From assembly GCA_020055645.1 (NCBI GenBank), contig CM034546.1:117416375-117480374 (forward strand): a DNA stretch of 64,000 nt, given 5' to 3'. Origin of the DNA: Tomocerus qinae. Taxonomy: Eukaryota > Arthropoda > Collembola > Entomobryomorpha > Tomoceridae. The notes under the pieces were generated by a model. The model saw only the letters and a list, made by a program, of their open reading frames with translations, did not search any database and was not told the DNA's origin. Both the position numbers and the translations under genes were made by a program. How positions within the stretch are numbered: the first letter of the stretch is position 1; every line of letters starts with the position of its first letter. Below, in pieces: positions 40,905 through 53,300 of the stretch.

Positions 40905-43900
40905 TTAATAGCGGAGTCCGTGTTTTGTGATGACGACTTCAGAGGCAGCTTGAGCTCTTTCCAACTTTTTCTTGTCAATGAACAACCTTATTGTGAAGAA
41001 GTAAATGACTTCCACTAAACTTAGCAAACTAAATCCCATACAGAGTCCCATTACTCCACCGAGATTCGCTGAAAATCAAAATACATTATATTTGCAGACA
41101 ATAATGTAACATTTTCAGTTATTAATAGTTAAATAGTTTTTATACGTACAAACGAAATCTTCCCAAGTGAACAACTCATCACGTTTGTATTGCAAAATGG
41201 AGGATTCTCGGAAAAAGATTCTAAGAACACTGATTGATCCACTACAAAATACAGAATAAAATATAATATATATTCTTGAAAATCAAATCTAGTTTTATAA
41301 ATATTGAATAGTAATATTATTATCTAATGATTGACGGTTAATATAGTGAAGGAATTTCTTGTGTACCTGACGTAATTAATATCATTTAGGTATACATGTC
41401 CGTCTTGTATGGCTTCCCTCAGCATTTTAGTTTGATTTGGTTCTGGCTGATTTGGAAAGTCAGCGGCTGTGACGAAGACATTGTAGAATGTTTCATTACA
41501 AGCCTAAAAAGTAATTCATTTTCATATTTTTGGTAATTGGATCACGGAAGGTTTCTTGCCAGTGATTGTAATTAATGATAATATTTGACAGATTGTTAAC
41601 ATACCGGAAGGCAAAATTGAGCGCAGCTTTTATCTTGTACCATATCTTTCTTGGTTTTGAACTTGAAAGGGTTATTCTCTGTAGGGTGACACGAAATAAA
41701 TTATAAAGTCAGTAATTGCATACTAATTAGATATCTCTGGGTGGTAAAAGTTTGTTTATGGTAATAATATGTTAATTTTATTGGTTCATTACTGTCTCTA
41801 TCCATCATTACAGTTGGTAGCGTTTTCTTCTGAATAGCATCTGCAATCAAATCAAATAATTACTTTAGTGGTAATTGAAATGATAATGCGTAATTGTATA
41901 CCAAAAATTCAATAGATTGTTACCTATAGCTGGTTTAACGCACTGTAGATATTTTTGGAGTCCGCATACAGAATAGTTTCCTAAATAAAACGTTAAATCT
42001 ACAATGAACCAGAAATGAAAAGCAATATAACAATGTGGATTGTATTTAATATAGTACCTGGTGCAAAATAAGTTACACACTCGCACTCTTGATTTACAAA
42101 TTCCGTTTCGCATTCGACAACACAAGCAGAGCGACTGTATTCTTTGTAGAATTTTAATGGAAACTCATCAGGGAAGAAGCATCCTCTTGTTAAAGACGAA
42201 AATCCTCTGAGAACTTCTCTACTAAAAGTGTCCGTAGCTGTCACTCCAATTTGAGTCTCCTGTCCAGGACCAACTATATATCCTCTTTCAGCTACTGCCG
42301 GGAAATCATCTCCATTATGAACAAAAACCTACGAAAGTCATTAAAGAATCAGAAAAATGATTTACGATATTGTTTTAACAGGAATATCAAGTTACCCTCA
42401 ATCCTTTGAAGGAGTCAGTAGGAACTTCACCGCATCTTAAAGTGTCCAGCATGAGAGTGAGTCCACGACTCCTTCCGGCCCCAGCTACTTTCAAAGGAAA
42501 AAGTTCTGCAAAAATATTTGTTGGAGCTTGAGTGGTTACCGGTGGCTTTCCCATCATACAAGATTTAGGATCGTCTCGACATTTCTGAATGTATTTGCAT
42601 ATTCCAGGGAAAAGATCATCGTCAAATTCTCTGACACAGGAAAAGGAATCTACTGGAGCCGTGCTGTTCATCTCATCAGTTTCACTCGGAGCGGAATTGG
42701 ATGCCCTGAACTTGTCAGTGTAGTCCCAAACAGCTTTTTGCAAGTAATCATATTCTGCTTCCTGTAAAGTTACCTCTTCGTCGTGTTTCCTGTCCCCGAG
42801 AAAATTGCCTTTATTGAAATGTCTTACTCTCAAAGAAACTATTGTATCAAATATAATTCACTCTGCACAAAAAATCGAGCTTACGCTGTTCTTCTCTGCC
42901 TTTTCGACTCTACTGCATTGAAAGTACAACAGTAACCAGAATCAGTCAGAACCAATCGAAACAAAGACTTACAATGCACCCGCTGACTATTCCAAGTGCA
43001 CCGGAGGAGGTAATCTACAATCATATTCACATTATAATAGCACTTAACACAGAAAATTATAATCACGAGTTAATTTAAAAACCTGAGCATTTTGGGGCGA
43101 CTAGTCGCAAATATTTTAAAGCCTCTTCGGGTTTAAGTTGTACTCTTTCAGCATTTGTATGGTCATTATTTCTCGAGTCTGGATCAACTAAAATTGCGAT
43201 TATGGTTTTCATCTGCGATAGTGTGTAACTAAATACAAGATACGGAGAGATTTAATAGATAAATCAATCTGAAAAGATTATGGACATTAAATCTGTATTG
43301 GATTTTAATACTTGAATCTGCATCCTTGAATTATTAATTTTTCCGGGACTGCCTTATTTACCGTACAAATTGTCACTGAAAAATTTTATCAGAAGGAAAA
43401 AAAACAATTGTTTAATCTGTAATTAGCCTTAAAAGTATTTAAAATGGAGAATCATAAAATTGAATTGCGTTCTTAGTTATAAAAAATAAAAATGTGAAAA
43501 CCTGCTGGAAATATAATATTGGATACTGGGAAGTTAGTTGACGAAACGGATGTAATCACAGGATTTCTTTCCCATTTTGTCCAGATTGACCTCATCATAT
43601 AAGCAGCCGATATCATACCAAAAAGACACCAACATCCCCAAAATATTCTGCAAAAATATTTACAAGACAATTTTATCAGGTTCTGCCATAATGTAAATAC
43701 ATTACAACGTAAGATTCAAGATTCTCATACATACCTTTCAATGATCCACCGTTTATCTTCCGTGATATATTGAAATCCATGCATAGATGTGGCATGGCAG
43801 TACAATTTGAATTGTTTTTTAACGCTAACACTATCATCTTCAATTTCAACCTGTTTGTTAAGAGCTTCCAAGTTTTCCACACTCTTTGTTTTTCTAAATC

Positions 43901-44252
43901 TAAGTTTTCCAGTCAATCGCGGAGGTTGGAATCGACTCATTCTATTTTTAATTTCTTGATATTCTTCCAGTTGAGGAAATGAGCTTCTAAATGGATCTTT
44001 TGAAGCTTTTAATGCCCAAGCTGCATTTTGGCGATCTTGTTCAGAGTCAGAGGGATTACGAATTCCACTTCCCAGCATAGCCACTCCAACTTTCTTTCTC
44101 AGACTTTTGAAAGTGTTGACTACTTTTGCTATTTGAAAGATACTACCTATAGACTTAATTCTGTCGTTGGGATTCATTTGAGAGTTGAGAACTTTTGACG
44201 TGAACGTGAAATGAAAATATTCTAAAGTAATCCGAGTGTGATGTGTAAGCAT
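40905..44252 (-). CDS. Pickpocket-like DEG/ENaC sodium channel subunit, 759 aa, complete
   Basis: Thirteen exons, all GT-AG: 44252-43735, 43647-43502, 43375-43312, 43228-43083, 43014-42885, 42828-42396, 42328-42058, 41980-41924, 41840-41793, 41678-41605, 41503-41367, 41241-41150, 41068-40905. They give one frame of 759 residues. TM1 is at about 174-195 and is followed by WTKWERNPVI and FPAVTIC, family hallmarks. The extracellular Cys pattern includes CTWN, LTDSGYCCTFN (about 314-324), YSRSACVVECET and CECVTYFAP. TM2 is near 707-735 with the selectivity-filter triplet GFS (717-719) within GVMGLCMGFSLLSLVEVIYFF. A GATAAAAG box lies upstream of the first Met; Met26 (44177) is an alternative start. 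Such channels are trimeric amiloride-type Na+ channels in sensory, osmoregulatory or epithelial cells. The long exon 6 adds an acidic Ser/Thr-rich ectodomain segment. Confidence 0.93.
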
Positions 44253-44294
44253 AGGACGTCAGACTTGAACTCTAGAAGTGACCGACATAGGAGT

Positions 44295-44302
44295 CTTTTA
44301 TC
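44295..44302 (-). promoter_or_regulatory. Possible TATA box of the pickpocket-like gene
   Basis: GATAAAAG on the minus strand lies 43 bp before the ATG at 44252, a usual TATA-to-start distance if the 5' UTR is about 15-20 nt. It is weak evidence in AT-rich DNA. Confidence 0.3.
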
Positions 44303-45658
44303 AATCCCGAGCAAAGGTATATCGGAAGCTATTAGATGCATTTTTCAAGAGTTTTCTCCTGTCCCTTGCTTCCAAATTTCCGGTCTGGAGACAGTGACAC
44401 AGGTATTGGGCGATTAGTCGGAATTCTCAGCATAGTCTGTGTATACAAACACTTATTGCAAATCCATATGACGCGTGGTTATATATCTAACAGACATAGA
44501 CAAACATTCTTAGTTTAATCCTCTTAGTCTACTTGTGACCTAATAGAATTCCTTACAATAAGGAGACTGGGGCATTGATTGGGTGAATCAGCTCACATAC
44601 AACCGAAATAAACCTTATTGAACATATTTTCAGGGAATAGCCTTTTCTGATGTCAATTTTCTTCAAATGCTATTTCAACTAATACTTTTACTTTATTTTC
44701 TGGGTCGCGACCTGATATTTAATACGACCACAAAATGGCTTATTTCTTTTAGTGCTAAGGTGAAGCGGTCAAATAATGATCCAGTTTTTTGACGTTCTGT
44801 GTGACCAAATATCTAGTTCAGGTTGACATTAAATGAGATGTTTGCAATGGTCGCAAGGTCTAGAAACATAATATGGCATTATTAAATGATACTCACAGCT
44901 GTAGATTCACCGAGACTGCTCATCTATATGTTATATATATTCATGTGTCTCTTTATATAGATTATGACACTGAATGTAGGTTTTTCTCGCCTTACACCCG
45001 AAATCCCCAAAATATGACCATTCGAATGTTCTTTATAGACTTACTACAATTTTGCTGGTGCTAAATGCACTCAGAAAGTTTCAGGGCATTTAGAATATGT
45101 GCCTTAATTAGAATATAGTTTTGTAAAATTTATCTTAAGATTGGAATCATTAAGATTATTATTGTAGCATATTATCCTGAACTAACAATCACTCGTAGTT
45201 CATGGATTTTTCAGATTAAATATCATACAGATATCTAAAAGCAAATAAATATACATACAGGCCCGTCAGACTGATGGAGCTAGAACATAGTCAGACACCA
45301 CTATCACTTATCATATCCATCCTTCATCCGAATTCTTTGAAATGTGATTACGAAATATATTTTTGTGACATCCGAGAGAGAACAGGAGGTTTAATACTCG
45401 TATCGTCAGTTTTGTCATGTTAATAAAGTTATCATACCAAACATGATATTATACACACATACTGACAGATGTAGTTTAGATCTAGATTATCGCCGAGATA
45501 AACCGAGAAATATTGACTTAACCCAATTCAACGTTTTTCATGTATCGCCTTCGCCGTGACAATTTTCTTTTAATATTATTACATTTTATTAGTTACAGAC
45601 TGCAGATAAGAAATGTTGATTAAGCTTTCATAGCATAGTATGGGGTTGGTTATGTAAG
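44303..45658. other. Intergenic, 1.35 kb
   Basis: It lies between the divergent channel gene and the small secreted-protein gene, so it probably holds both promoters. I see no supported coding exon. Confidence 0.55.
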
Positions 45659-45666
45659 TATAAATA
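45659..45666 (+). promoter_or_regulatory. TATA box of the small secreted-protein gene
   Basis: TATAAATA lies 59 bp upstream of the ATG at 45725. The sequence TTTCAGAGTC (45692-45701) is a possible initiator, though the spacing of about 37 bp is a little long. Confidence 0.5.
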
Positions 45667-45724
45667 CAAAATGATTTTGTTTGGAATGACATTTCAGAGT
45701 CACAAACCTTAGTAGTTTTGTAAA

Positions 45725-46078
45725 ATGAAAATCTTAGTACGTAAAGCTCTTGTAGTTATTTCAGTAATTTTTCTTCTGTTTGGTTTTTGTAAGCCGAATC
45801 CAGCACTGACGCAGTCATTTAAGTCTGCTAAGTAAGCTCTTTTTTATTTTTACTTTTTATGTCACCAAAAGAATAAAATTGAATCACAAGTACTAGTAAT
45901 ACTTTGAATTAATTTCAGGGCTTCTACTGCAAATCGAAGAAATGGAATCAATGAAGATTTTCCTACATCAGAAACTATAACATTTATTCCATCTCGTCGT
46001 CCTCCCACTATATCTCCACCGAGACAACGCACTGACGACAGTAGCTACTACGGTTTGTACCGGCTTGATTTTATTTAA
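45725..46078 (+). CDS. Small secreted protein, 88 aa, prepropeptide-like
   Basis: Exons are 45725-45831 and 45919-46078, with an 87-nt phase-2 GT-AG intron (AA|GTAAGC ... TTTCAG|GG). Residues 1-22 are a signal peptide (ALVVISVIFLLFGFC). The mature part has two dibasic Arg-Arg sites (42-43 and 62-63) that would release a peptide of 18 residues (44-61) and a C-terminal peptide starting PPTISPP and ending GLYRLDFI. There is no C-terminal amidation Gly before a basic site and no Cys beyond the signal region. A peptide hormone or neuropeptide precursor is possible, but I recognise no family. The layout resembles the other small two-exon genes in the window. Confidence 0.55.
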
Positions 46079-48622
46079 ATATTTACACCCCGCATTGCAC
46101 AAATTAGATACAAAAATAATACACAACCAATCCCAATTAGGTGATAACAAACTGTAAATTGCTAGGAAGAAAGAGAATCTACTAATCCATTTCAGTCCAT
46201 TTGAAAAATTTATTTTACGCATAAACGCATGATTTGTATTACACTAATAAGCTATACTATAATTAACAGGGGCCAACATTCTCTTGCTATTTTTGATGGG
46301 ATGACATACTGTCTTCAGTTTCCTGTTGTAAATCCGACAGTCGAAGTAGGACTCTCATCTGTTACTGGCTTTCTTCATATAATGCTCTTCCAATACAGAA
46401 GTAAAGCATAAGATATACCGGACAGTTTACTTACAAATTCAGTTCCAACAATTTTATTATCGTAAGAAATTATTGCTTCCCTTGTAAGTGACAAGTTGTA
46501 ACGTTAACTTGTAACGTCCACAAGTTGTATTTTATTACAATTTGTGACAAAGTAAATCAATAACAAAATTCAATTATAAATAGTCAGTCTCCTTTTATAA
46601 TTTAATGCGAAGAAAATAAAAATAGTTCAATATAAAATGTAGGTAGGTGAATTGAATTGTGTCCATGTTAAAAATCATGATTTCTAAATTGGAATATCTG
46701 TCTACAAATTCCTATCAAATGAAATTTGACTTATGCTACCTAATATTTACAATAGTCATACAAAATAATTTGGTTAATTGACTGTTATGGTGTTTAGAAA
46801 ATATCCATGGCTAATCCTGAAAAGTTCCATTGAAAATTAAATGCATGAGGCATATAACATCGAATAGAGGAATTTGCAACTTTGCACAAGCATAATAATT
46901 AAATCTAAAAACAGCGAATAAGTGCGTTATACCGAGTTTCGATGAAGATAATGTAAACATGGGTACCTATAACCAAACAGTAAGTATAAGCAAAAAACTG
47001 GTTCCATTAGTCATTCATGTCCTGCTCTACTTTAACAAGTGTATCTTGGGTATTTATATTGCCCACATGCCTGCTCTTTGTGTATGAGATGATCTGGTCA
47101 AAGATGATGAGTTGCTTCTTATTGTTATAATATTTCACTGCAAGTAGATTGATAGGTATACTATCTCATTGTCCGGCAATAAAAGCCAAACTTGTCTCAT
47201 TTATTGAGTCATCACTGGTTTATAGCTCAAAAATACTTTTCGTTTTTTGAGTAAATCCTGTCCACATTTTTGAATGATGATTTGTTCATGCAGGTACAAG
47301 ACACAAAGGTTAAAGGTATGTGTCCTTATGTTACATTATGTAACAAAACTTGAAAACAAAGAGTATCAAATAACAATTACACCTGCGCGTATTCACAGGG
47401 TCGTGCATAGTTCTTCCATGCTTTATTATATAAAACTGCTGAATTATTTTTTGCCAACTATTTTGCAACAGCCAGCAGCTTTCAGTCAAGTCTTTCATTT
47501 GGTAAAAATCAAACAAGTTTAAAAGTTGTCATACATATGGCAGTTTCTTAATTAGTAGTTACAATGTTTTCTGGCGAGTTGTCTATAGAAGCTGGATGTC
47601 ATAAAATTAATGGTAATTATGCATCGAGAAAATCAAATCTAGCTGAAGTGCATTACTTGAGAAGAGATAGAAATTGTGGCTTCAACTAAATGACTATATA
47701 TTCAGTTATTGGCAATGTTTAACGTGGAAATACTAGTATGCTATAATTTATAAGACACTTTAGTGATTACATCAATATAGGTAAACTAATTGTTAATGGC
47801 ACAAATGGTTATGGATCTCCCAGTACATTATAATATGCTTTGTGCGAAAATGTTTACGTCAGCCAAGGTAAGGTGAACAATTGATAATGGTGTTAGTGTA
47901 ATGTATGTTAGGTAGTAGCGAATATTCTCTCACAAACAAACTAAATATAATATAATTCTAGTTCCACTACTCACGATATGTGAAAAGGGTACAACTTTAC
48001 ATTTACTCGTCAAGCAAGAGTACTTACTTATATTTATACCATTACCCCTATATAATATATAACAATACATGTGATGTCTATCAATCTAAACTTTAGTAAC
48101 TAAAACAAAAGCTATAGCCATAAAATACCTTATATGCATTTATAAATAATTACTTATGTAATAAAAGGTTTATCAAATGTTTCAATCTACTTTTTTTGCC
48201 TTGGCTTCCATCTAAGTATAAGTTGATACCTATACATGTATATCTATAAACGCTGCTGCTTTTATGCATATACTTAATATGATTACCTATATACCTACTT
48301 GGAGTTAGCAACTTAGTCTGGACAAGAATGCAGGAGAATATACCACCCATCAACAACGGCATGATAGAAATCTTATGTAACAGTCAGTGAATTCAGTGAT
48401 AACAATATTTAACATTTTAATTTTACCCTATACCTATATAGACACTCATCAGTTCCAGTTTTCTTTGCCAGTGCACTGGCAATGAAAACCACTGCAGTGA
48501 TGTCTACTATAATATAGTAGTGGTCACAGCCTGAAGACTTTAGGTGTAAGTAATAGCGATTATATTTTATTATTCTGCATTGATTCACCAAACGAAACTT
48601 GAAACTAAAATTTAGGAACATG
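46079..48622. other. Intergenic, 2.5 kb
   Basis: AT-rich. It contains an imperfect inverted repeat at 46491-46512 (ACAAGTT ... AACTTGT) within a cluster of ACAAGTTGTA-like words, and AATAAA at 46615-46620. No gene is supported. Confidence 0.55.
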
Positions 48623-48627
48623 ATGAC

Positions 48628-49356
48628 TGGAAAGAAGTGTATTGTATTTTGTGGATTCAATAAGCTTTTGTGTGTGATTGAACTCTTACGACCTTTTTAA
48701 CTTTAAATTCATTCCCTATTTTTACTAATTAGTATTTGACTAAGAATGTAAATCCAATTCATGCTAAGATTAAGTTTAACTTATATATTTGACCGTAAGT
48801 TGACGCATTATCTTTGTTCTAGTATATGACTTTTGCTTTATGTTATCTATTCTCTTGTGTAATTACCTTAAATTATGCACACATATGTAAATCTCCTAGA
48901 TTTCATCATCTTTTTGTCCGGTCAGTGCTCTAACTAATTATAATTGTTCTAGAACTTACCTTTCACTTCCTGAGAAATGTATTCTATTGGCTAGCTACTT
49001 TTGACCTCTGTTAACTAAAAACCTATAAATATAAGTAACTGACTTGTATACTCCAGTGCCTGTGCAACCGCTATGTAAGACGAAACTCTGCTCGACTAGC
49101 AATAGAAACCGAACTTAGAGCACAACCTTTCTGTTTGACTAAGTCATTTATTTCTATTCATAAAGTCATTTTAGTCTTTGTCTTTTTTCCAAGCACAGCA
49201 CTCCTCGACGTAGAGACCGCATAATCTCACATTTTACCAATTACCTGACTTGCTTTAATTTATTTTATTTAGAAATAATTGCACATCCACAACTAATTTA
49301 TCCATACACACACATCCCAACACCTTCTTTAATCCACGCTTCAGCCCTCTTCTCCA
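48628..49356 (+). repeat. 5' LTR of the Bel-Pao element
   Basis: The LTR spans TGGAAAGAAGTG to CTTCTCCA. It matches 54781-55509 apart from about ten differences near its start. Confidence 0.93.
49024..49058 (+). promoter_or_regulatory. Core promoter inside the Bel-Pao 5' LTR
   Basis: TATAAATA (49024-49031) is followed after a normal distance by an initiator-like CTCCAGTGCC; the predicted start A is 49055. The same pair is present in the 3' LTR (TATAAATA at 55177). Confidence 0.5.
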
Positions 49357-49374
49357 TGGTCCTTCGAGCCGGAT
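49357..49374 (+). promoter_or_regulatory. Primer-binding site of the Bel-Pao element
   Basis: TGGTCCTTCGAGCCGGAT starts immediately after the LTR's terminal CA. TGG is the complement of a tRNA CCA end. I do not assign the tRNA species. Confidence 0.7.
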
Positions 49375-49590
49375 GCAAGACTATAATCAGATTTGCAACC
49401 TAAAACTACCGGGAAACTGATCTGGATTTAGGAAGAAAAACCAATTGCCCTACAGTAAGCTGCGGACTGCAAATCCCGAAGAGTCAACACTGTGGTTCTC
49501 TTTGCCTGGAATTCTTCCCTGCCTGAAACTAGCGGAATTTGGTAACGAAAATCTTTAACGAAAAAATATTTTACTATCAAATCATTTATT

Positions 49591-50346
49591 ATGGATAAAC
49601 TAGAACGCAAAAGATCTGCACTCAAGGGAAGAGTAACGACCATCAAGACTGCCTTTGATGTCCATGCTACTTCTCCTTTGACGGAAATCAAGACAAAAAA
49701 TCTGTTGGTAAGAGTAGAAAAATGCATTGAAGAAAACAATCAAATTTATGAAAAAATTATTGACCTTTGTGCAAGCTCTGCCGACCTACCACCTCACGAA
49801 GTCCTTTACGAAGCTGAAGATTTACGACTTCAACCAATGAAGGATTCTCTGATGGAGATTTTGAGGTCATTTTCCTCAACCGCAACCACTTCGACGTCCA
49901 CACCGCAAGACATTCGCCTACCTCGGTTGGAATTGCCATCCTTTAGCGGCCATCGTTTAGACTGGCTTTCCTTCCACGACTTGTTTCGGGCAGCCGTTCA
50001 CAACAACAATCAGCTGAGCGGGGCTCAAAAACTCCAATATCTACGTACGTCCGTCAAAGGAGAAGCTGCTACTCTGATTCAAGCATTTACTCTCACAGAC
50101 GACAACTACGATGAAGCTTGGAAGACTCTAGAAGCCCGATACCAGGACAAGAGAGAACTCGTCAATCAGCATTTTGACCGACTACTTTCTATTCCCAACC
50201 TGCAAATGGAAAATCCAACGGTACTCCAGAAAATGTTCGACCGCGCCAAGGAATGCTTCCGTGCAGTGGAGATTTTGACTGTCCCCAAGGAAAAGGCATA
50301 CGAGCTCATCATCATCCATCTAATGGCAAAAAAAGTTGGATCCTGA
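49591..50346 (+). CDS. gag: Bel-Pao Gag (N-terminal part of the gag-pol protein)
   Basis: 251 codons from ATG 49591 to TGA 50344-50346. The N-terminus has charged helical sequence; the conserved part begins LPRLELPSFSGHRLDWLSF and continues through KLQYLRTSVKGEA, the signature of the DUF1759-type Gag of Bel-Pao elements. The frame ends abruptly just after a run of seven A (50328-50334), while the expected continuation is intact in the +1 frame. In most Bel-Pao elements Gag and Pol are one frame, so the break is probably a one-base insertion in the homopolymer. Confidence 0.88.
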   Translation: MDKLERKRSALKGRVTTIKTAFDVHATSPLTEIKTKNLLVRVEKCIEENNQIYEKIIDLCASSADLPPHEVLYEAEDLRLQPMKDSLMEILRSFSSTATTSTSTPQDIRLPRLELPSFSGHRLDWLSFHDLFRAAVHNNNQLSGAQKLQYLRTSVKGEAATLIQAFTLTDDNYDEAWKTLEARYQDKRELVNQHFDRLLSIPNLQMENPTVLQKMFDRAKECFRAVEILTVPKEKAYELIIIHLMAKKVGS

Positions 50347-53300
50347 ATCTCGTCTCCAGTGGGAAAGGGCCCTAAAGAAAAATTCACTTCCGTCTTTCCA
50401 AGAATTTTGCGACTTCGGAGACCAACAAGCTCGCGTGACTGCAGCGGCACGATCTACTTCTACGACCAAAAAGGCAAACGAAAATTCCAAACAAGGAGCA
50501 GTTATCCACCACGGATCAATTAAACCGTCCTCGTCTACATCCTGTAAGTCTAATTGTCCATTATGTAATGAAGAACATTTATTATATCAATGCAGAAAAT
50601 TTAAGACGATGACCGTAGACGAGAGATGGACGTTTGTCAGAGGCAAGCAATTATGCTACAATTGTCTGTCTGCTAAACATCGTTCCGATTCCTGTAAAAG
50701 CTGTCACTGCAAAAATTGCGAAAAGTATCACCATTCACTACTGCACAAGGAGTATAAACCGAAGCCGTCTGCTTCAACACAGCCCCCACCCGAGGAACCT
50801 TCTAACACACTCTTCGTCACTCACAATCGTACGAAAGGACTACTTTCGACTGCTCTCATTAGAATTCGAGGATATTCTGGTGAATTTCAACTCTGCCGAG
50901 CTCTTCTCGACAACGGCTCAGAATCTAGCTTCGTCACAAGCAGCTGTGCCACTCGATTGGGACTCCGTCGAACGAAGGTGCAAGTTCCACTATGTGGTCT
51001 CGCTGGCGCCGATGCTGGCACATCAAAAGAACTAGTGGAGCTGGCCTTCTCATCATGTCATGGGTTTGATCCAATTTTTAAGGTTAATGCGTTAATTCTG
51101 AAAAATATTACCAGAGATCTCCCAACGGCTCCTTTAATTTCGTCTTCGTGGAAGCATTTAAAGGGCTTGACACTAGCAGATCCGCACTTTGATGACCAAT
51201 TGAAAATTGATGTCCTTCTTGGAGCTGATATTTTCTACACCTTGATGGAAGCTGACAAGATTACTGGCCCGCCTGGAACACCAATTGCGATTAAGACGGC
51301 TCTTGGGTGGATTCTCGGTGGAAATCTTGGAAGCCCCGCATCTGAAAATCCTTCCTCATCGTTCATGGTACAATGCGACACAGACTCAACGATCAGGAAA
51401 TTCTGGGAACTGGAGGAAGTTCCAAGAAAGAAATTCTTAACCATTGAGGAGAAGTCGTGTGAAGACCACTTCGCCTCCACCCACTCTCGTGACAATAACG
51501 GCCGATTTATTGTACGACTGCCTATGAAGAAGAACGTCAACCAATTGGGCGAATCCAGAGAAATTGCTGTCAGGCGCCTGAAATCTGGTGAACGTAAGAA
51601 CTTTGCTGACCCCATGCGGCAGAAAACTTACAACGACGTTATGGAGGAATACCTGCAACTTGGCCATATGGAGATCGTCCCTGCTACTGAACTTCAGAAC
51701 AAACCGCACTACTACATGCCGCACCATGCCGTGGAAAATCTGGCGAGCTCTACAACTCCTTTCCGGGTCGTGTTCGATGCCTCCGCCACAACGTCCTCCG
51801 GCACTTCCTTGAATCACAATCTGATGGTGGGTCCCAAACTTCAAGATGATCTGGTGTCCATCCTCATTCGCTTTAGGAATAACAAGATTGCTATTACCGC
51901 TGACATCCCCAAGATGTACCGCCAAATCAAGGTCGACCAAGCAGATGTCGATTTGCAGCGTATCGTGTGGCGGAGGAATCCCATGGAGCCCGTTCGTGAC
52001 TACCGACTACTCACAGCCACCTTTGGTACAGCCTCAGCATCTTACTTGGCCATTCGGAGTCTCCAACAGTTAGCTACGAGTGAAGAGAGGAATTTTCCGG
52101 AAGCTGCAGCCTGCATCCAGCGTGACTTCTACGTGGACGACTTGATGTCCGGGGCGGCGTCCGACGAAGAGGCTCTCAAATTGCAAGATGACTTGATGGA
52201 GCTATTATCCCATGGCTGCATGTCTCTCAGGAAATGGTCATCCAATTCCGCTCTTTTGATGTCTACACTACCTCCAGAATTGAGGGAAACCGACACTCCT
52301 CTTACGATTGAAGAAGATACCAGTGTCAAGACTCTTGGCTTGCAGTGGCATTCGGCGGCTGACTATTTCTCCTTTCGTGTGGCACTCTCTTCGACACCTT
52401 CACACACAAAGAGGACTGTCTTATCTGAAATTGCGAAGGTTTTCGACCCCCTAGGCTGGTTGTCTCCTGTCACCATCACCGCTAAAATTTTCATGCAGCG
52501 TATGTGGAAGGAGGACCTCGGCTGGGATCAAGAGCTGCCTTCAACTCTACAAGAAGATTGGTTAAGGTACAGAAATAAAATACCACTTATTCAAAGTCTA
52601 AAGATACCAAGATTCATTAATCAAGAAAAACCTATTCTACAACAATTGCACGGTTTCTGCGATGCGTCGGAGGCTGCGTTTGCTGCGGTTGTTTTTCTCC
52701 GTTCTGTTAACAGGGAAGGAGAAATTGTCGTACGGATGGTTGCAGCCAAAAGTAAAGTCGCCCCAGTCAAACAGGTCACACTTCCTCGGCTCGAGTTATG
52801 CGGTGCTGTCTTGCTGGTGCGTCTGATTCAATGTGTAAAGGAAGCTCTTCACATTTCACCGGATGGGATCTTTGGATGGACGGATTCTACAATCGTCCTG
52901 TCTTGGCTCGCCTCTCCACCACATCGATGGAAGACATTTGTTGCCAACCGGGTGTCTGAGATACAGGAAGCTATACCCTATGATGACTGGCGACACGTAA
53001 GATCCGAAGAAAATCCTGCTGACTGCGCGTCGAGAGGAATTTCTCACACTGCCCTGGCTGATCAAGACATTTGGTGGCAGGGACCGAACTGGCTTTCTAC
53101 TCATGAGCTTCCATTCTCAACTCTATCCTCCGACTCAACTGGGATTCCACTGGAAGAGAAAACTACAGCCAAGGTTCTCCACGTAGCTGAAGATGACTCT
53201 TTACTATTTCGCTACTCCGATTTATCCAAACTGCTTCGAATTACTTCCTACTGTCAGAGAGCTATCGACTGGATGAGGAGAAGACGAGGTCCAGCAGCAC

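Noticed and set aside
51437-51940. Minus-strand frames across the Bel-Pao pol
   Set aside because: Shadows of the RT coding region.
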